From positions 278,959 to 342,958 of the forward strand of contig CAUEEP010000861.1 of the NCBI GenBank assembly GCA_958450365.1: 64,000 nucleotides of DNA, in the 5' to 3' direction. Below are positions 10,901 to 23,156 of the stretch, in pieces (position 1 is the stretch's first letter; every line of letters begins with the position of its first letter). The notes under the pieces are model-generated. The model worked only from the letters and a program-made list of their open reading frames with translations. It did no database searches and had not been told where the DNA came from. A program made the position numbers and the translations under genes. The DNA is from Mesorhabditis belari. Lineage: Eukaryota > Nematoda > Chromadorea > Rhabditida > Rhabditidae.

Positions 10901-12900
10901 TAGAAGAAATTTATTGAGGGTTATAGCAATTTTATGCTGTTATTTGTTGCTCCGGGCGTGGCTCGGCGCGTCCGCCCTGCTTCTCTCCGGTGCTCAGTCT
11001 TATGGATCCCTCCCTGGCCTCTTCATCCGGCCAAAGTCCACGTCGACGGCGAAAGAGATGCTTCCAGCGTCTTCTTCAACAATCGTCTGGATTATCCATG
11101 CACATAACAAATAGCAATGGTGATAGGCGTCACCCTGTAGTATCCCGCGCCCAAGAACAATATAAAAGTATATAACATATAAAATGTATAAACCCAACAA
11201 AAAGAAATTCAAAGCAAGGATAAGGCAGAACTTATACTCGGATGAACTTATACTCGAGACTTTAGGGTAAATGCTTATTCTTAGGATGATAATAAACTTA
11301 ATTTTAATTCACTTAATTTAAAAGATTTAGTAAATGCTTACTTTTACGATGATAATAACTCATAACTCCAAAAATCCAGCCTAAATTTTCGCTCTCCGAT
11401 CATCGAGAAGCTCGTTTGCATGAGGGATCAGGCGGTCCCCGACCATTCTTGATTTTCTTCTTTTTTCTTTATTCTTTCTTCTTCTTCTTCCTCTTCTTCC
11501 TCTTCTTTCTTCTTCTTTCTTCCCTATTCTTCCTTCTTTCTTCTTCCTCTTCTTTCTGCTTCTTTATTCCCCCATTCCTCCCTTTCCCCACTGATCAACC
11601 GGTCGATTATTTCCATTGTCTTTCATATTCTTCTCTTTGTTACATTCTCTAGCTTTCAATGGGCCCTTTTCTTTATTTACAGCTCTCTTTTTTCCTTTTC
11701 CCAGCTCTATCATTTAAACGTGTGTCTGTATGATTAGAGAAAAGTTTGTAAACAATTTTAGTTCATCGATCACAATGAATCTTGTAGAAATAAGAATTTG
11801 ATCTTAAACTTCTAAAACTGGCTGTAAACCTAGCCTAAAGCTTCTAGAGTTCAACTCTTTTACCATATTTCTTTTCTCTTTTCATCTCTTTTCGAATGCA
11901 AGTTGATTTACAATGTTTGAGAGTTTGATTTTGAACTCTAAAAGCTGATCTGAATAGATTTGGGTCTGATTTGAATAGGTTTGGATCTAATTTGATTAAA
12001 GATTCGACCTAGATTGTTTAATTGTTCAATTCAATTGTTTACAATTGTCAGCTTGCCAGTAAAATTACTGAATTTAACAAAACTAGGTTATGAAAGTTGA
12101 TGAAAGTCTTCTCTAGCTGCAAAATTAATGGTTGAAAGTTGATTTTTTTAAAATCACAATCAGAAACCCAAACTTATTGAGGCTAATCCATAAATTATTC
12201 CATGAATTTGACAAAACAAGACTCTTGAAAAGAGCAGATTTCCTTTGCTTTGGCTTTTTTGCTGCAAAATTCTGGCTAAACTTCATTGGGTAATGAATAG
12301 ATACTTGATAATGTATCAGCTAAACACTTGACCCGATTTGTCCCTCCATTTCCCCGTTTCCCATTCTCTCACACTTTCCAATTGGTCATCATCTCGAGTC
12401 TTTTCCCCTCCAGTATCCACCCCCGTTCTCCTCTTTTTTCTCCTTTTTGCAGCTTGCTTTTACTCTTGACACAATTCACATCGTCTCTATGATTCATTCA
12501 CACTCCTTTCAACTACTTTGTCAGTGATTTGATTTCTTGATAAGTGCTAGACACTTGAATAACGGTATAAAAGATTTTTGCAGACCCACTAGAGCCAATC
12601 TTGCACGATCACTAAAGCCAATCTTGTTTAGTTACATTGGAAAATCTTTTGGCTAGCCTTTTGAACATTATTTCTCATGATTTAAGCAATGAATCAAAGC
12701 ATGACTCTTTTCAGTTGACTGCCAAAGGTTAAATTCTATTTTGCACTCGATTCTGTTGCATTTTTCTTCAAGTTGGCTAAAAATCTAGATTTTCGTCTTC
12801 TCGTGACTAGCCAAGAACCTTTGAAGCTTCAAAGGACGCACCATTGAAGCTCTAAAGCTTCCACTCAAATAAGCAAAGCACTTGCCACATTTGAAGAATG
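10901..12900. other. gene-free stretch with pyrimidine-rich tracts
   Basis: No supported gene. A TTCTTC/TTCCTC-rich tract occupies about 11448-11570 and a C/T-rich tract about 12330-12470. A GGATGATAATAA segment is repeated at about 11285 and 11350. The reading frames here are short and lack splice context. Confidence 0.5.
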
Positions 12901-12904
12901 TTCT

Positions 12905-12995
12905 AACAGTAGGCTTACTAGCTTACTAGTAAGCCTACTAGTAGTAAGCTTACTAGTAAGCCAAGTACTAGTAAGCCTAGTAAGCTAGTAAGTCT
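12905..12995. repeat. ACTAGTAAGC simple palindromic repeat
   Basis: Units of CTTACTAGTAAGCC recur in both orientations across about 90 bp. The unit is itself palindromic (CTTACTAGTAAG). Confidence 0.75.
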
Positions 12996-12999
12996 AGTT

Positions 13000-13879
13000 T
13001 TGAACTGCTAAAGGACTGGTTCAGGTTTCTTGCTACAGCAAAGCTTCCTATATTTAAATTTGGCGGCAAAATGAAGGTTTTATTCCACCAACCAAATAAA
13101 AGAGAGTCTCAGGAGTCTGGATTTTTTCTGACAAGTCAAAACAATTCCAGCTTTCATCTAGAAATCTAAAGCTTCAAGCTAATCCTCCATTATATTTCCC
13201 AAGGCTAAATCAACAACTCCTTGTTTTGCAAGACTCCTTTCTACTTCAAAATTCCGAAATGGAGACCCTGTTTTTCTCAAAACAACAGCATTTCTTCTTA
13301 AGCTGTTTTTAAAAATCTCTCGAATCTCTGTGGCCTCAATTTCCCACTCATAATCCTCTCAAAATATAAATAACCCGCAAAATGGAGAAAAAAAGACCTT
13401 CAATGCACAAAAGAATTGCAAGAACTCTAAAACTTTTACCAATTTTCACTTTCAACCGGTTTTTCGTAGTTCATTTTACGATCGTTCCCATCATTTCACT
13501 GCGCATTCCAGTGAAAAAGTTTTCTTGGCAATTTTCAGTGATTTCTTATCAATGCCCTGATTGTTATCAAGTTTCTCACATTTCACACTTTATTCAAAAA
13601 ATGGGAGAGATTGAGTTTATTGATGCAATATGCCAGAAATTGATCAAATAGGAATTGTAACTGTTATCTAATTGATTCAAGTTTTGAGTTTTTTTACAGG
13701 GATTTCTTAACTAAAACTTTGAAATCGGTCTATTAAGCTGATCAGAAAATCTTTCCGTTCTTTTTCATACTTTCGTTCTAAACCAACAAATGCACCAGAA
13801 TTGATAATAGTTACATTTATGGTTTGTAATGCTCATTTCCTACTGGAATCATTTCAAAAGTCAAAAAAATCGCGCACGT
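13000..13879. other. gene-free stretch
   Basis: No supported gene. A plus-strand frame near 13382-13651 has low-complexity content and no splice or family support. Confidence 0.4.
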
Positions 13880-14041
13880 TTTTCATGAATCATGGGCTGG
13901 GCATATTTAGGTGTTTACTAGCCTCGTAATCCGTTTACTAGCTTTGTAATAAAGTCACTAACGTTAGTAATGAACGCTAGTAAACACCTGATTACTAAGC
14001 TAGTATGCATCTAAATATTCCCAGCTCTGGATTCATGAAAA
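13880..14041. repeat. palindromic element with CATGAATC ends
   Basis: TTTCATGAATCATGGGCTGG near 13880 is mirrored by CCAGCTCTGGATTCATGAAA ending at 14041. GTTTACTAGC and GCTAGTAAAC also pair inside. The total length is about 160 bp. Confidence 0.65.
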
Positions 14042-14639
14042 AGGCGATTATTTTCAACTAGAAGCGCTCGTTCCAAAGCGGTACTATTAGACTGTCCAGA
14101 AAGTCTTTTCGTTCCTTTTCATACTTTGGTTTAAAACCAACCAAGTCACCAATTAAACTACGGTTTGTTTCATTAGAAAAGCCAATTATTTTTCTGCAAA
14201 ATAACATTAAAACGGGTTTCAAATGTCTTATTTCTGGGTTTTTTTGGAAGCTTGAAGTCGAGTAGTCAAAAAGGGGTTGCTCGATGATGCTAAGACACTT
14301 TTAGCTATGGAAACCTATCTTGGTGTCTATAGATAAAAGATAGAGCATAAAAAGTTAAATACATGGCCAACTTTTTAGAGAAATTCATTCAGCCAATTTC
14401 TTCGTAGAGATTTTTATAGATTTTTGACGAAACACTCGTCTCGTTCACTCTCGAATTTGCTTGTAAATAAACCAAAATTGACTTAAAAAGATGAAAATTG
14501 AACAATAAACACTTTTTATTTAAAGCCAAACAATAGATTTGTATTTTGATTTTGATTTTGCCACCGATTTATAGATTTCAATATCAAAAGATTTATATTT
14601 TGGGTAAATAAACCAAGTTTTCGATACAAGTTTTACAAT

Positions 14640-14800
14640 TCAAACTATAGAAGTTAGAGTTTTCTATACAAGTTTCCTATAAAAGTTTCCTATACAAGTT
14701 GCCTATACAAGCCTTCTTTAAAAGTCTCCTATAAAAGTTGCCTATACAAGCTTTCCATTAAAAGTTTCCTATAAAAGTTTTCCCTATAAATATGCAGTAA
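14640..14800. repeat. tandem array of CCTATA(C/A)AAGTTT units
   Basis: About nine imperfect 14-18 bp units built on CCTATACAAGTTT and CCTATAAAAGTTT. Confidence 0.75.
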
Positions 14801-15099
14801 AAGTTTACGCTGAAACTAAACCCACAAATCACACTCGCATCCGAAACTCTGTAGACAACCAGGCTCATTTCCCTAGACCCTGTTTACACCTAAACATTCA
14901 TTACACAGACTAAAAAGTGTTTGCATAGCGTTTTAGCGTATCCAAGCAATCCCCGCAAACGGTGGCTTTTCCCGGTTTTGGTGTAGCCGTTTTTTTTTGG
15001 ACAGTCTCTCTATCCATTCGAGCATTTCCCTGTTCGATTTCTCTCTGACTTTCTTTGCTTTCCCCCTGCGATCTCGATGAACGACGTTTTCCGGGATTT

Positions 15100-15930
15100 G
15101 ACACGTTTCCCCTAGCTCGCCAAATCGATCTCTCTGTTTTTGGGCTTTTGATGTACTATGCGCTTTTATTTTAGCTTTGTAAAGTCATGGATTTAAAACC
15201 GAATAACTCTTCAATGTCTAGTCAGAAAAAAAGTCGACTTTCTTTATTTCCAATGAATTCATGAGAACAACATAACTCAAAATACTCATAATTTCCATTC
15301 CTTAATTTTATTTAGCACTTCTAGACATAATTTTATTTTATTTAGCCGAAAATTCTTTTCTTCTTAGCCACCTATTTTGCTATTCTCAATCCCATTAGAA
15401 ATGAAATCAGAAATTCTTTTCAGAATCAAAGTTGAGCTCGTTTTGAACCCCTAACTCAATCGTCAAGCTTTTTAAAAATTCCTTGAACTCCAATTGATTC
15501 TAAAATTCAATTCTCTAGCAATCCATATCTTTATCAAACATAAAAACGCCGCTAAATGCGATTTGGGAGAATTTTTGTGGGGGGTGGAGTTTTTTTTGTG
15601 TGTGGGCTGAGGGTCGCGCGCGCAAAGTTGATACACAAAGACTTTGAGAAAATGGGCGGAAAGAGATGATTTGTGCACACCTGGTTCCCACTTTCTTCTC
15701 TCTTTATTAGCCTTATCATCAACGATTTTCTTTCAGTCATTCAAATTCAAATTTATTTCGATCCTTTTTGCAGACCTGTTTACAGAAGAGTTCTGATTTT
15801 AAAGTGCTCCCTCTAAATGCTCTTCGGAGTTTATTTTGTGTAGACAGAAACACACCGTTTCTGGCGCACCGCATACTTTACTAGAGATGCACAAATATTG
15901 ATTATCGCCTCTAGCCTAAGGATAACAATC
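15100..15930. other. gene-free stretch
   Basis: No supported gene. The GCGCGCGC dinucleotide run at about 15612 is the only compositional oddity. Confidence 0.4.
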
Positions 15931-15939
15931 ATTTTATTA

Positions 15940-16122
15940 AAAAAACCAGCTGGAAAACCAGCCGAAAAACCAGCCGAAAACCAGCCGAAAACCAGCCTAA
16001 CGACGGGTTTTAGTTGGATATTTTGGGACTATAGTGTCTGTCGCCATGGCGCAGTCGGGGGCACGTTTATCTACGGCCCACCCGACCAGGTGTCTACGGC
16101 AGGGTTCAGCCCCGTGCCACTC
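15940..16122 (+). repeat. CCAGCCGAAAA repeats plus tRNA-like sequence
   Basis: AACCAGCCGAAA units (15945-15998) are followed by TAACGACGGGTTTTAG. Next comes a tRNA-like segment with A box TGGCGCAGTCGGGG and B box AGGGTTCAGCCCCGTGCCA. The same order, CCAG(C/T)CGAAAA, TAACGGTGGG, then a tRNA-like segment ending GTGCCA, occurs at 30455-30591. Confidence 0.5.
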
Positions 16123-16480
16123 AATTCTAGATCGGCTTGATTATAGATCGGCTTGATTCTAGATCGGCTTGATTCTAGATTGGCTTGATTATAGATCGGC
16201 TTGATTCTAGATCGGCTTGATTCTAGATTGGCTTGATTATAGATCGGCTTGATTCTAGATCCGCTTGATTCTAGATCCGACGTCCGATCGGCTTGATTCT
16301 AGATCGGCTTGATTCTAGATCGGCTTGATTCTAGATTGGCTTGATTATAGATCGGCTTGATTCTAGATCCGCTTGATTCTAGATCCGACGTCCGATCGGC
16401 TTGATTCTAGATTGGCTTGATTATAGATAGGCTTGATTCTAGATCGGCTTGATTCTAGATGATTCTAGATCCGACGTCCG
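16123..16480. repeat. 16-bp minisatellite ATTCTAGATCGGCTTG
   Basis: About 20 head-to-tail copies of the 16-bp unit with TATAG and TTGG variants, interspersed with GATCCGACGTCCGATC blocks. The same words occur in non-tandem form at 28220-28480 inside a PPP2R3 intron. Confidence 0.9.
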
Positions 16481-16499
16481 ATCTAGAATCAGTCTAGAG

Positions 16500-17560
16500 C
16501 GGACGGATTTCTAGATCGGACGTAAAATCTATACTAGATATTCTGAATCCGAAAAAGTAGATCTCCAGTGTCACAGACAGACGAAATGGCTGAGAAAAAT
16601 AGCCTCAAAGTTCATGATTTCTGAAAGGTTTTTTCGAATTTCTGGCCTACCATTTGTTAGTGTTAACAAAAAAACAAAGAAGTACATGGAAAGTACATTC
16701 ACAAGTCCCACTTTTGAACTAACATACATCCACAAGTTTTCAAATGGTCAGCTTTCTATAACAACTCACTTAAAAGTCACTGTCACTCAAAAGAATCAAA
16801 CCTAGCAGATCATTTTTAAACTATTCGTAAACTTCTTCTGACTCTTTTTGGACTCACTTTTCGGATTTCTAATTGTTAGTAAGCTAAAGTCTAAAGTTGA
16901 TTAGATTTTTTTCTCTTTTTCTCTCTTCTTTAACTTTCTATAGATTAAAAAAGAGAATAGTAAATGAATTCCACAGAAATCTATTACACAAGTTTCACAC
17001 TTCAATAAGCGTTCCCTTGTCTTTAACATTATTCCCTTCGTTTATCCCTCACATTCTTGATGCCGTGGCCGAAAAGTCAGTGCCGAACCGGGACTCTCAA
17101 AGGTGTGCCCCATCCCCATTCTTCCCCTTTCCCCTTCCCCATCCACTCCTGGGTGTGCCATCTTGATCTGTTTCTTCTTTTTTTTCTGTTTGATTCCCGT
17201 CTTTTTACAACAATTACCAGTTTCTTTTTGCTCTTATCCAATCCCCTCCAATGTCATTGATTGATTTGATCCTTAAAAACTGTTCTCTTGATCTCGTTTT
17301 TGGATGACTAGTGTAAGTCTTTGTTTTATTTTTGAATAGGAAATCATTCCAAAGCTAAGGATCTTTAATCATAAGCCTTTACTATGTATGGTTTTTTGTT
17401 TGTTTCACCTGAGGAGTTTGGCGTTTCAACAAATTAGGAAAAGGGTAGTTATCGATTATACTGCCCGTTTTTCAAATATACAAATAATGGGCCTTTTTGA
17501 AGTGTTTGTAATATTTTTTTATTTATAAGAATAACTAATAATCAACTACCGTATTGATTC
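16500..17560. other. gene-free stretch with pyrimidine-rich tract
   Basis: No supported gene. A C/T-rich tract occupies about 16905-17245, and the overlapping plus-strand frames there reflect composition rather than conserved protein. Confidence 0.45.
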
Positions 17561-17565
17561 TAATA

Positions 17566-17924
17566 AACGCCGCCACCCTCGACCAACTTTAGATGTCTCG
17601 CTCTCAGTCCCATCTTTAGATATTTTTATGTTTAATATGTCAAAAGATAGCCCTTAATGTCTTTTATCTTTTGGTATATTAAGCATAAAAATAGCTAAAA
17701 ACTGAGCTGAGAACGAGACGTCTAAAGTTGATCGAGGGGGGTTTAGATGCCTTTGAGTTTAGACGTCTGATTCTCAGCTCAGTTTTGAGATATTTTTATG
17801 TTTAATGTACCAAAAGATAAAAGACACTAAGGGCTATCTTTCAACATATTAAACATAAAAATATCTCAAAATGGAACTGAGAACGTGGTGTCTAAAGTTG
17901 GTCGACGGGGACGGCGTTTATCAG
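17566..17924. mobile_element. double palindrome, foldback element
   Basis: Two adjoining palindromes (17566-17745 and about 17746-17924) each carry TTTTTATGTTTAATAT and its inverse, and each arm ends in the CAACTTTAGA(C/T)GTCTCG motif or its inverse. The outermost sequences, AATAAACGCCG and CGGCGTTTAT, are also inverse. Four arms in alternating orientation suggest an element inserted into its own relative, or a tandem duplication. No coding content. Confidence 0.7.
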
Positions 17925-17929
17925 TACAT

Positions 17930-19100
17930 AAAAACGGCCAGTGTAATTGATAAGTACCAACAGAAGTTTGTTTTTTACTCGATTGTCCGTTAAAGTTAAT
18001 ACAGAATTGAACAAATTAAGGATTACAGTAATAAATGAAAAATAATAACTACAAATAATAGAATATTCAGCTTATCCTGGTCAAAAAAGCAAGTTTGATT
18101 GACTGATAAGTCTTCAAGCCACTGTTTTTATTAAACTTACACAAAGTAATCTTAAATCTTTCAACACCACTGATCCACTTTATCCTCTAAAATCAATGCG
18201 CACTAATTGTTTACCCAGCAATGCACTTAGGCAACTCAAAAAATTTCATTTCTACATCGCGAACCATCCCTCTAATTGATCACTGACATCTATTTTAATA
18301 AAGAGATTTTCAAAGATAAGAATGATTTCAAGTCAAAGAGAAAAAAATCCTAAACAATGGCTAAACACTAAGCAAAAAATCTCAAAGCTCAAACTTCACT
18401 TGAAAATTTTTCTTTAGACACATTGTTTTCATTAGAACAAAGCCAAAAATGGCTTGAAGTATCATCCAATTTTTAAGTTCTAAGCTTCTAAATGAATCAT
18501 TGATACCAAAAGCCTTAGAATCGTCACTTCCCGATCGTCAAGAGAAAAGATCGTCACTTCTTTTCACTCACTTCCGATCTTTTCAATTCTTTCAGCTTTT
18601 CAAAACTACAAATCCTCTTTAACCTCACCATTTTTTTGCTCCTTCAAGTTTTGCCGCTTTCCGCTTCTCTTTGCCAAGTTCTTGTGATGCGCGCTGAATC
18701 CGATTTTCGCTTTGGTGCCCTTTTTGAAGGAAAAGGAAAAGGGCAAAGAGGCTATACTCTCGCCTCATCACTTTTTGCATGTCGTGGACGACCAGCTTGG
18801 ACGACCAAGCTTTTCCACCACTTGCAACGTGTTGGTCACATCATCAAACGCTTTTTGCTAGCCTGCATCACTACATGGCTTTTTCTTTAGTGGAAACATT
18901 TCCAGAAGGGATTTGGATTTAGAAAATTTTAAAGATTTAGCTTTTAAAGTTTTTGGTATCAATCAATGATTAAAGATTAAGAATTGGATGATTCTTTGAT
19001 CCATTTTTGATCGAGATTAGATATCGTATAGCTTCTACACTTTTCTACTTGACTTTTGCTCCAGTTTTGATCGAAGGACATAGCTTTCAATGCCCGTTCT
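17930..19100. other. gene-free stretch
   Basis: No supported gene. A short plus-strand frame at 18636-18890 contains a locally palindromic GGACGACCAGCTTGGACGAC segment and is not convincing as protein. Confidence 0.45.
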
Positions 19101-19199
19101 AGCTACAACTTTAGCTGTAAGTTGTCTTCCTTCTCTTTCTTCCTTTCTCTTTTCCTTTGTATTTCCTCTTTCTTCTCTGAGAAGAAGATACCGGATAGC

Positions 19200-19285
19200 T
19201 CATATTCTTCTTCCTTTCTTTCTTTCTTTCTTCCTCTCTTTCTTTCTTTCTTTCTTCCTTTCTTCCTTTCTTCCCCCCTTGTCTT
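19200..19285. repeat. CTTT/CTTCC polypyrimidine microsatellite
   Basis: Runs of TTTC and TTCC fill about 85 bp on the plus strand. Confidence 0.85.
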
Positions 19286-19359
19286 TCCCTATTTCTCTTC
19301 CTCAAGTGTTGTTTTCTGATTGCACATACCGATTAAATTGCACAACAACTCCGAAATCG

Positions 19360-19540
19360 AGGCATCCCCATACCTCAGAGGTCCCCATACCAGATTATGT
19401 GTTAAATTAGTGCATTTTTAGGTATAGGGATACCTCCGAGGAATCCCCATACCTCCTATCCTGATACCTGGTATCCCCATACCTCCTATCCTGATACCTG
19501 GTATCCCCATACCTCCTATCCTGATACCTGGTATCCCCAT
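19360..19540. repeat. 30-bp tandem repeat based on CCCCATACCTC
   Basis: Three near-perfect 30-bp units (ATCCCCATACCTCCTATCCT plus GATACCTGGT) at about 19443-19540 are preceded by diverged shorter CCCCATACC units from 19366. The array ends at the tRNA-like sequence at 19551. Confidence 0.9.
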
Positions 19541-19550
19541 AGTTAAGGTA

Positions 19551-19611
19551 CCGGATAGCTCAGTGGTTTGACCGGAAAGCAAAGAAGTTAAGAGTTCAAT
19601 TCCCTTTCCGG
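19551..19611 (+). repeat. compact tRNA-like sequence
   Basis: CCGGATA at the 5' end pairs with TTTCCGG at the 3' end at six of seven positions. TAGCTCAGTGG is a perfect A box and GAGTTCAATTCCC is a B box. At 61 nt it is too short for a standard tRNA because the anticodon region is reduced, so it is probably a pseudo-tRNA or pol III element. The 5' motif ACCGGATAGCTCA also occurs at about 19191. Confidence 0.5.
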
Positions 19612-19619
19612 AAATCTTT

Positions 19620-20680
19620 CTTTCCCATTCCTTCCTCTATTACTGCCATAGTTTAATATCGACCTTTTTTAGTGATAATTTAATCCCTAGTTTCTCTACC
19701 TATCTATAGTTTTTTCCATAATATAGTTTAATATTTATCTAGAAAGAACTGGCTAAGTCGTGAAATTCCTATTCACTCAATCGGTGATATACTGGATTTT
19801 AATCGGAATTTTTTGACCAAAAACTGTTTACATTATTGTCCAATCCTTTACACTCATTTTCCATTGTCCAGTTCTTTGGCTAATCCTCCTCGTACACACA
19901 TTTCCCGCGAAAAAATACAAGTGCTTTGCCTAATTTGTTTTCCACCCAAACAAAGGGATCCGCTTGGCTGAGGGGAAAGGAGTAGTGGTCAAAACGGAGT
20001 ACTCTGGAGTAGTTTTTCACTATGATTTTGGTTTCAACCAATTGATAATGGCAGATTTTAGTGCCATAACCAATATTACCCAATTTTCATCCAAAAAATA
20101 GTACTTTAGCAAAGCGAAAATTGACATACGCTTTACCCTTTTGTGATTTGTTTTTGAACGCCAATAAATGGCATTATTGAAAACATATCTATGAAATCAA
20201 AAAAAATGCTTTGTCCCCCTTGAAATGTTTGTCCCTTTTACCGCCGTTTTTTTTCTGCAATTTAAATCACATCATTCAAGCGAACAGAGAGCTCGTAAAC
20301 CAAATAAACACCCCCAATTCTCCCTCCCAGTCCACCCCCACCGGAAATGCTTGTGATTTTTGAATATTGCCTTCAAAACCCTTCAAAATCTTCAAAATAA
20401 GGTTATTTTGAAAGTTTAAAGTTTGGATGTTGATGATCATGAACTTTTCGATTCCTAATTTCTTGATTCTAGATTCCTCATTTCTAGATCCCAGTTTAAG
20501 AGCTAAACTAGACCTTTTGCTTTACCAGTTTTGATTCTTTCCATCTTCCAAGCTTTTAGCTTTAATTTTGAAATTTCATTTAAAAGAAAGGCTTCAAGTT
20601 TCAAAAAAAGGCTTTAATTCAAATGTGTTCTTAACTTTCTCCTACCTGCTGGACTTTCATAGGGAAATTGGTGTACTATT
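19620..20680. other. gene-free stretch
   Basis: No supported gene and no long repeat recognised. CTAGATT/TCTAGAT words cluster at about 20465-20495. Confidence 0.4.
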
Positions 20681-20685
20681 AGAGC

Positions 20686-20757
20686 AAAACCCAAAGCCGG
20701 AATCGAACCCACCAGGTAGAGCCAGTTTTAGAGACGAAAGCGCTCACCATAACACTA
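20686..20757 (-). repeat. tRNA-like sequence
   Basis: The minus strand has TGGTGGGTTCGATTCCGGC, a good T arm with B box, preceded by CGTCTCTAAAACTGG where the anticodon arm should be. The A box is weak. Scored as tRNA-derived. Confidence 0.4.
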
Positions 20758-20799
20758 GAAAGCTGAGTAAACTATCCCCCCGAAAAAAACGCATATGAA

Positions 20800-22580
20800 A
20801 ATCCTTTACGAAGATTTCGTGACTTTTAAGTCTTGTCTCGGATTACAGAACCTAGTGTCGGAATCCGATCCGAACATAACGTCGGAGTCTGTAAGACTGT
20901 AAGAGTGACTGTAAGGGTAAGGATTTTCAATCAAAATCGTGTAACTTTGAATAGCGACTGTGCCTAGCCAGACCTTTCACTAGATTTTCACTGCCAAAGT
21001 CACCGAGCAAATCATTTCAAAGTCCTCAAGTCAAATGCGTTCTTAACATTTCTAGTGTGCGTTATGCTCGTAAACGACGCTTACTCTTTCTAGTGCAATT
21101 CGCAGTAAATTTCATTTTTTCATTTACATTACATAGCCAAATAGTGCAGTCAGTAGTGGGATTGATATCGCTAAAAAGGGATTTTTAGTCGCGCACTTCT
21201 TTCGCTTTTTCTCGCCTCTCTTCCGGGGAAAGCTAGAGCCGATTTTGTCAAGTGAACACCCACTTTTTCTTCTTTTCCCTTCTTTTTGGCCTTTTCCATT
21301 TTCAAAGCATTACTTCTCCTTTCCCCCCTTGAGAATCTCTTTACGAATGCAAATCGAGGATGCCTGTTTTTCGTTGAGATTACTCCTGATCTTCGCCATT
21401 CTATAAACTTCTTGACTTCCTGATTTGGTGAATGGATTTTGGAGAATCCGCAGCTCTGAGATTGAAGGGGAAAATCCTCATCTCTGAGATTGAAATTTAG
21501 TTGGCAAGGATTTTTGCGAGTTTTTTATTTTCTTGGGTTTGAAAAGTTGATTTTCACGACTCAAGCTTTGACTCCATTTTTCTATTCTTATCAAGAAGCT
21601 TGATCTATAGCTTAGCTGTTTCTAATCTAAGTGTTTAAAAAAGGTTTTGATTATGTGAAAGGGCAGTTTCCTAAAATTTTGAGTTGGACAAGGATTTGTA
21701 GCTTTTAACCATTCCAGCAAGCTTTTTTTCTTTAAAAATTATGATCCAAGAATCTAAGAATTCAAAAAGGTTCTGATTCTGTTCAACAAATGTATGAATT
21801 TGATCAAATTGTTAATCAAACAATCAATCAGTAAGCAAAGAATCTGAACTAGAGTCAGATTCCAAGGCTTTTTCGATTTTTTTAAGCTAATCCGATTCAC
21901 TCTTCTCATTTTTGAAAGTAATGCGAAGATTAGTCAAACTTTTTACGCAATCCTAATGTTTTTAAAGTTTACTAACTTCGCCTTTCACTCCAACAAATCC
22001 ATTTCAAGAAATACAAGTCAAATCTAAAGTTAAATCTAGAAATACAAGTCAAATCTAAAGCTAAACCCTTCTCTAAACCCCCTCCAATAACTAATGGCAA
22101 CTTTTTTCTTCTAATTCCCAATTCTCATTCCTGCTCCTCGGAAAAGCTACATTTCTTATCGAGTTTTCAGAAAAACTCTCTCTCTTGCTCATCATTTTCT
22201 TCTCTTTTCTCTTTTTCACACTTCCTCATTGCTCGATGATGGTGGGGGAGTGATGAATTTTCAATGATCACTTGCCTTTTTTAAACCCTCAAATATTCAC
22301 TCCTCATTTCGAGTATTTCAATCATTTTCCTCCAGTTCCGGACACTTTTTGAAAAATCATCAAGATTCTGAGACTTTTTCGAAATCAAAACAAAGTCAAA
22401 GCCCTTGAAGACATCATTGAACTCTTTAAATCAATATCGCAAGCTCTGTATACCAAAGAAATTTTGTACTGTCTTGTAAATTACGATTTTCAAAGTTGAA
22501 AAGTCCAGCTCTTGTGTTCAGAATTGTATTTTAATGGCCTAACTAGGGAACGGTCAAATTTCATCATCGCCAATCCGATA
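20800..22580. other. gene-free stretch
   Basis: No supported gene. It contains CTAAATCTAGAAATACAAGTC direct repeats at about 22005-22050 and a C/T-rich tract at about 22160-22220. Confidence 0.4.
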
Positions 22581-22584
22581 AACC

Positions 22585-22930
22585 AATTCCAATCCAATCC
22601 ACTCCGATCCAATCAATTTCAATCCACTCCATTCCAATCCTATTCAATCCAATCCATTCCAATCCATTCCAATCCAATCCATTCCAATCCATTCCGATCC
22701 ATTCCAATCCAATCCATTCCAATCCAATCCAATCCATTCCAATCCAATCCAATCCATTCCAATCAATTCCAATCCATTCCAATCCAATCCATTCCAATCC
22801 ATTCCGATCCAATCCTATTCAATCCAATCCATTCCAATCCATTCCAATCCAATCCATTCCAATCCAATCCAATCCAATCCATTCCAATCAATTCCAATCC
22901 AATCCAATCCAATCCATTCCAATCGATTCC
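22585..22930. repeat. ATTCC/AATCC pentanucleotide satellite
   Basis: About 345 bp consist almost wholly of the pentamers ATTCC and AATCC in irregular order, with occasional GATCC and ATTCA variants. The pentamer phase is kept throughout, so both strands are open by repetition (Asn-Pro-Ile-Gln-Ser type plus strand, Gly-Leu-Glu-Trp-Ile type minus strand). The motif is the same as that of human satellites II and III, which I take as convergence of a simple repeat. Confidence 0.95.
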
Positions 22931-23089
22931 AAACCAATATGGATTTCTCTAGTCAAGCCCGGGCAACACGATGACGTTTTTAGTTTTTGCTTAAACACTC
23001 TAGATTTTTGTAAAAACGCAAAAGAAATTTGACTCCCTAATGCACTAAACGAGGATAAAATGGCCGCCATCATCAAGGAAAATTAGTGA

Positions 23090-23156
23090 ATCCGTGGTGC
23101 AGTGGTAGTGTCGCCATTTCCCTTTTTTAGCACTCAAGTTCGACTCCTCCTTGGAT
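23090..23156 (+). repeat. tRNA-like sequence
   Basis: ATCCGTG and CTTGGAT pair at six of seven positions as an acceptor stem. TGGTGCAGTGGTAG is a good A box and AAGTTCGACTCC a good B box. The anticodon arm (around CCATTTCCCTTTTTTAG) does not fold and holds a T run that would end pol III transcription. Pseudo-tRNA is the best reading. Confidence 0.5.

Noticed and set aside
10551..11114. 187-codon plus-strand frame
   Set aside because: Crosses two tRNA-like sequences and repeat DNA; composition is not protein-like.
18636..18890. Plus-strand 84-codon frame
   Set aside because: Contains a local inverted repeat, begins at a non-ATG codon, and has no family or splice support.
22512..22952. 146-codon plus-strand frame rich in NPIQS repeats
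   Set aside because: Entirely made by the ATTCC/AATCC pentamer array; the opposite strand is equally open.
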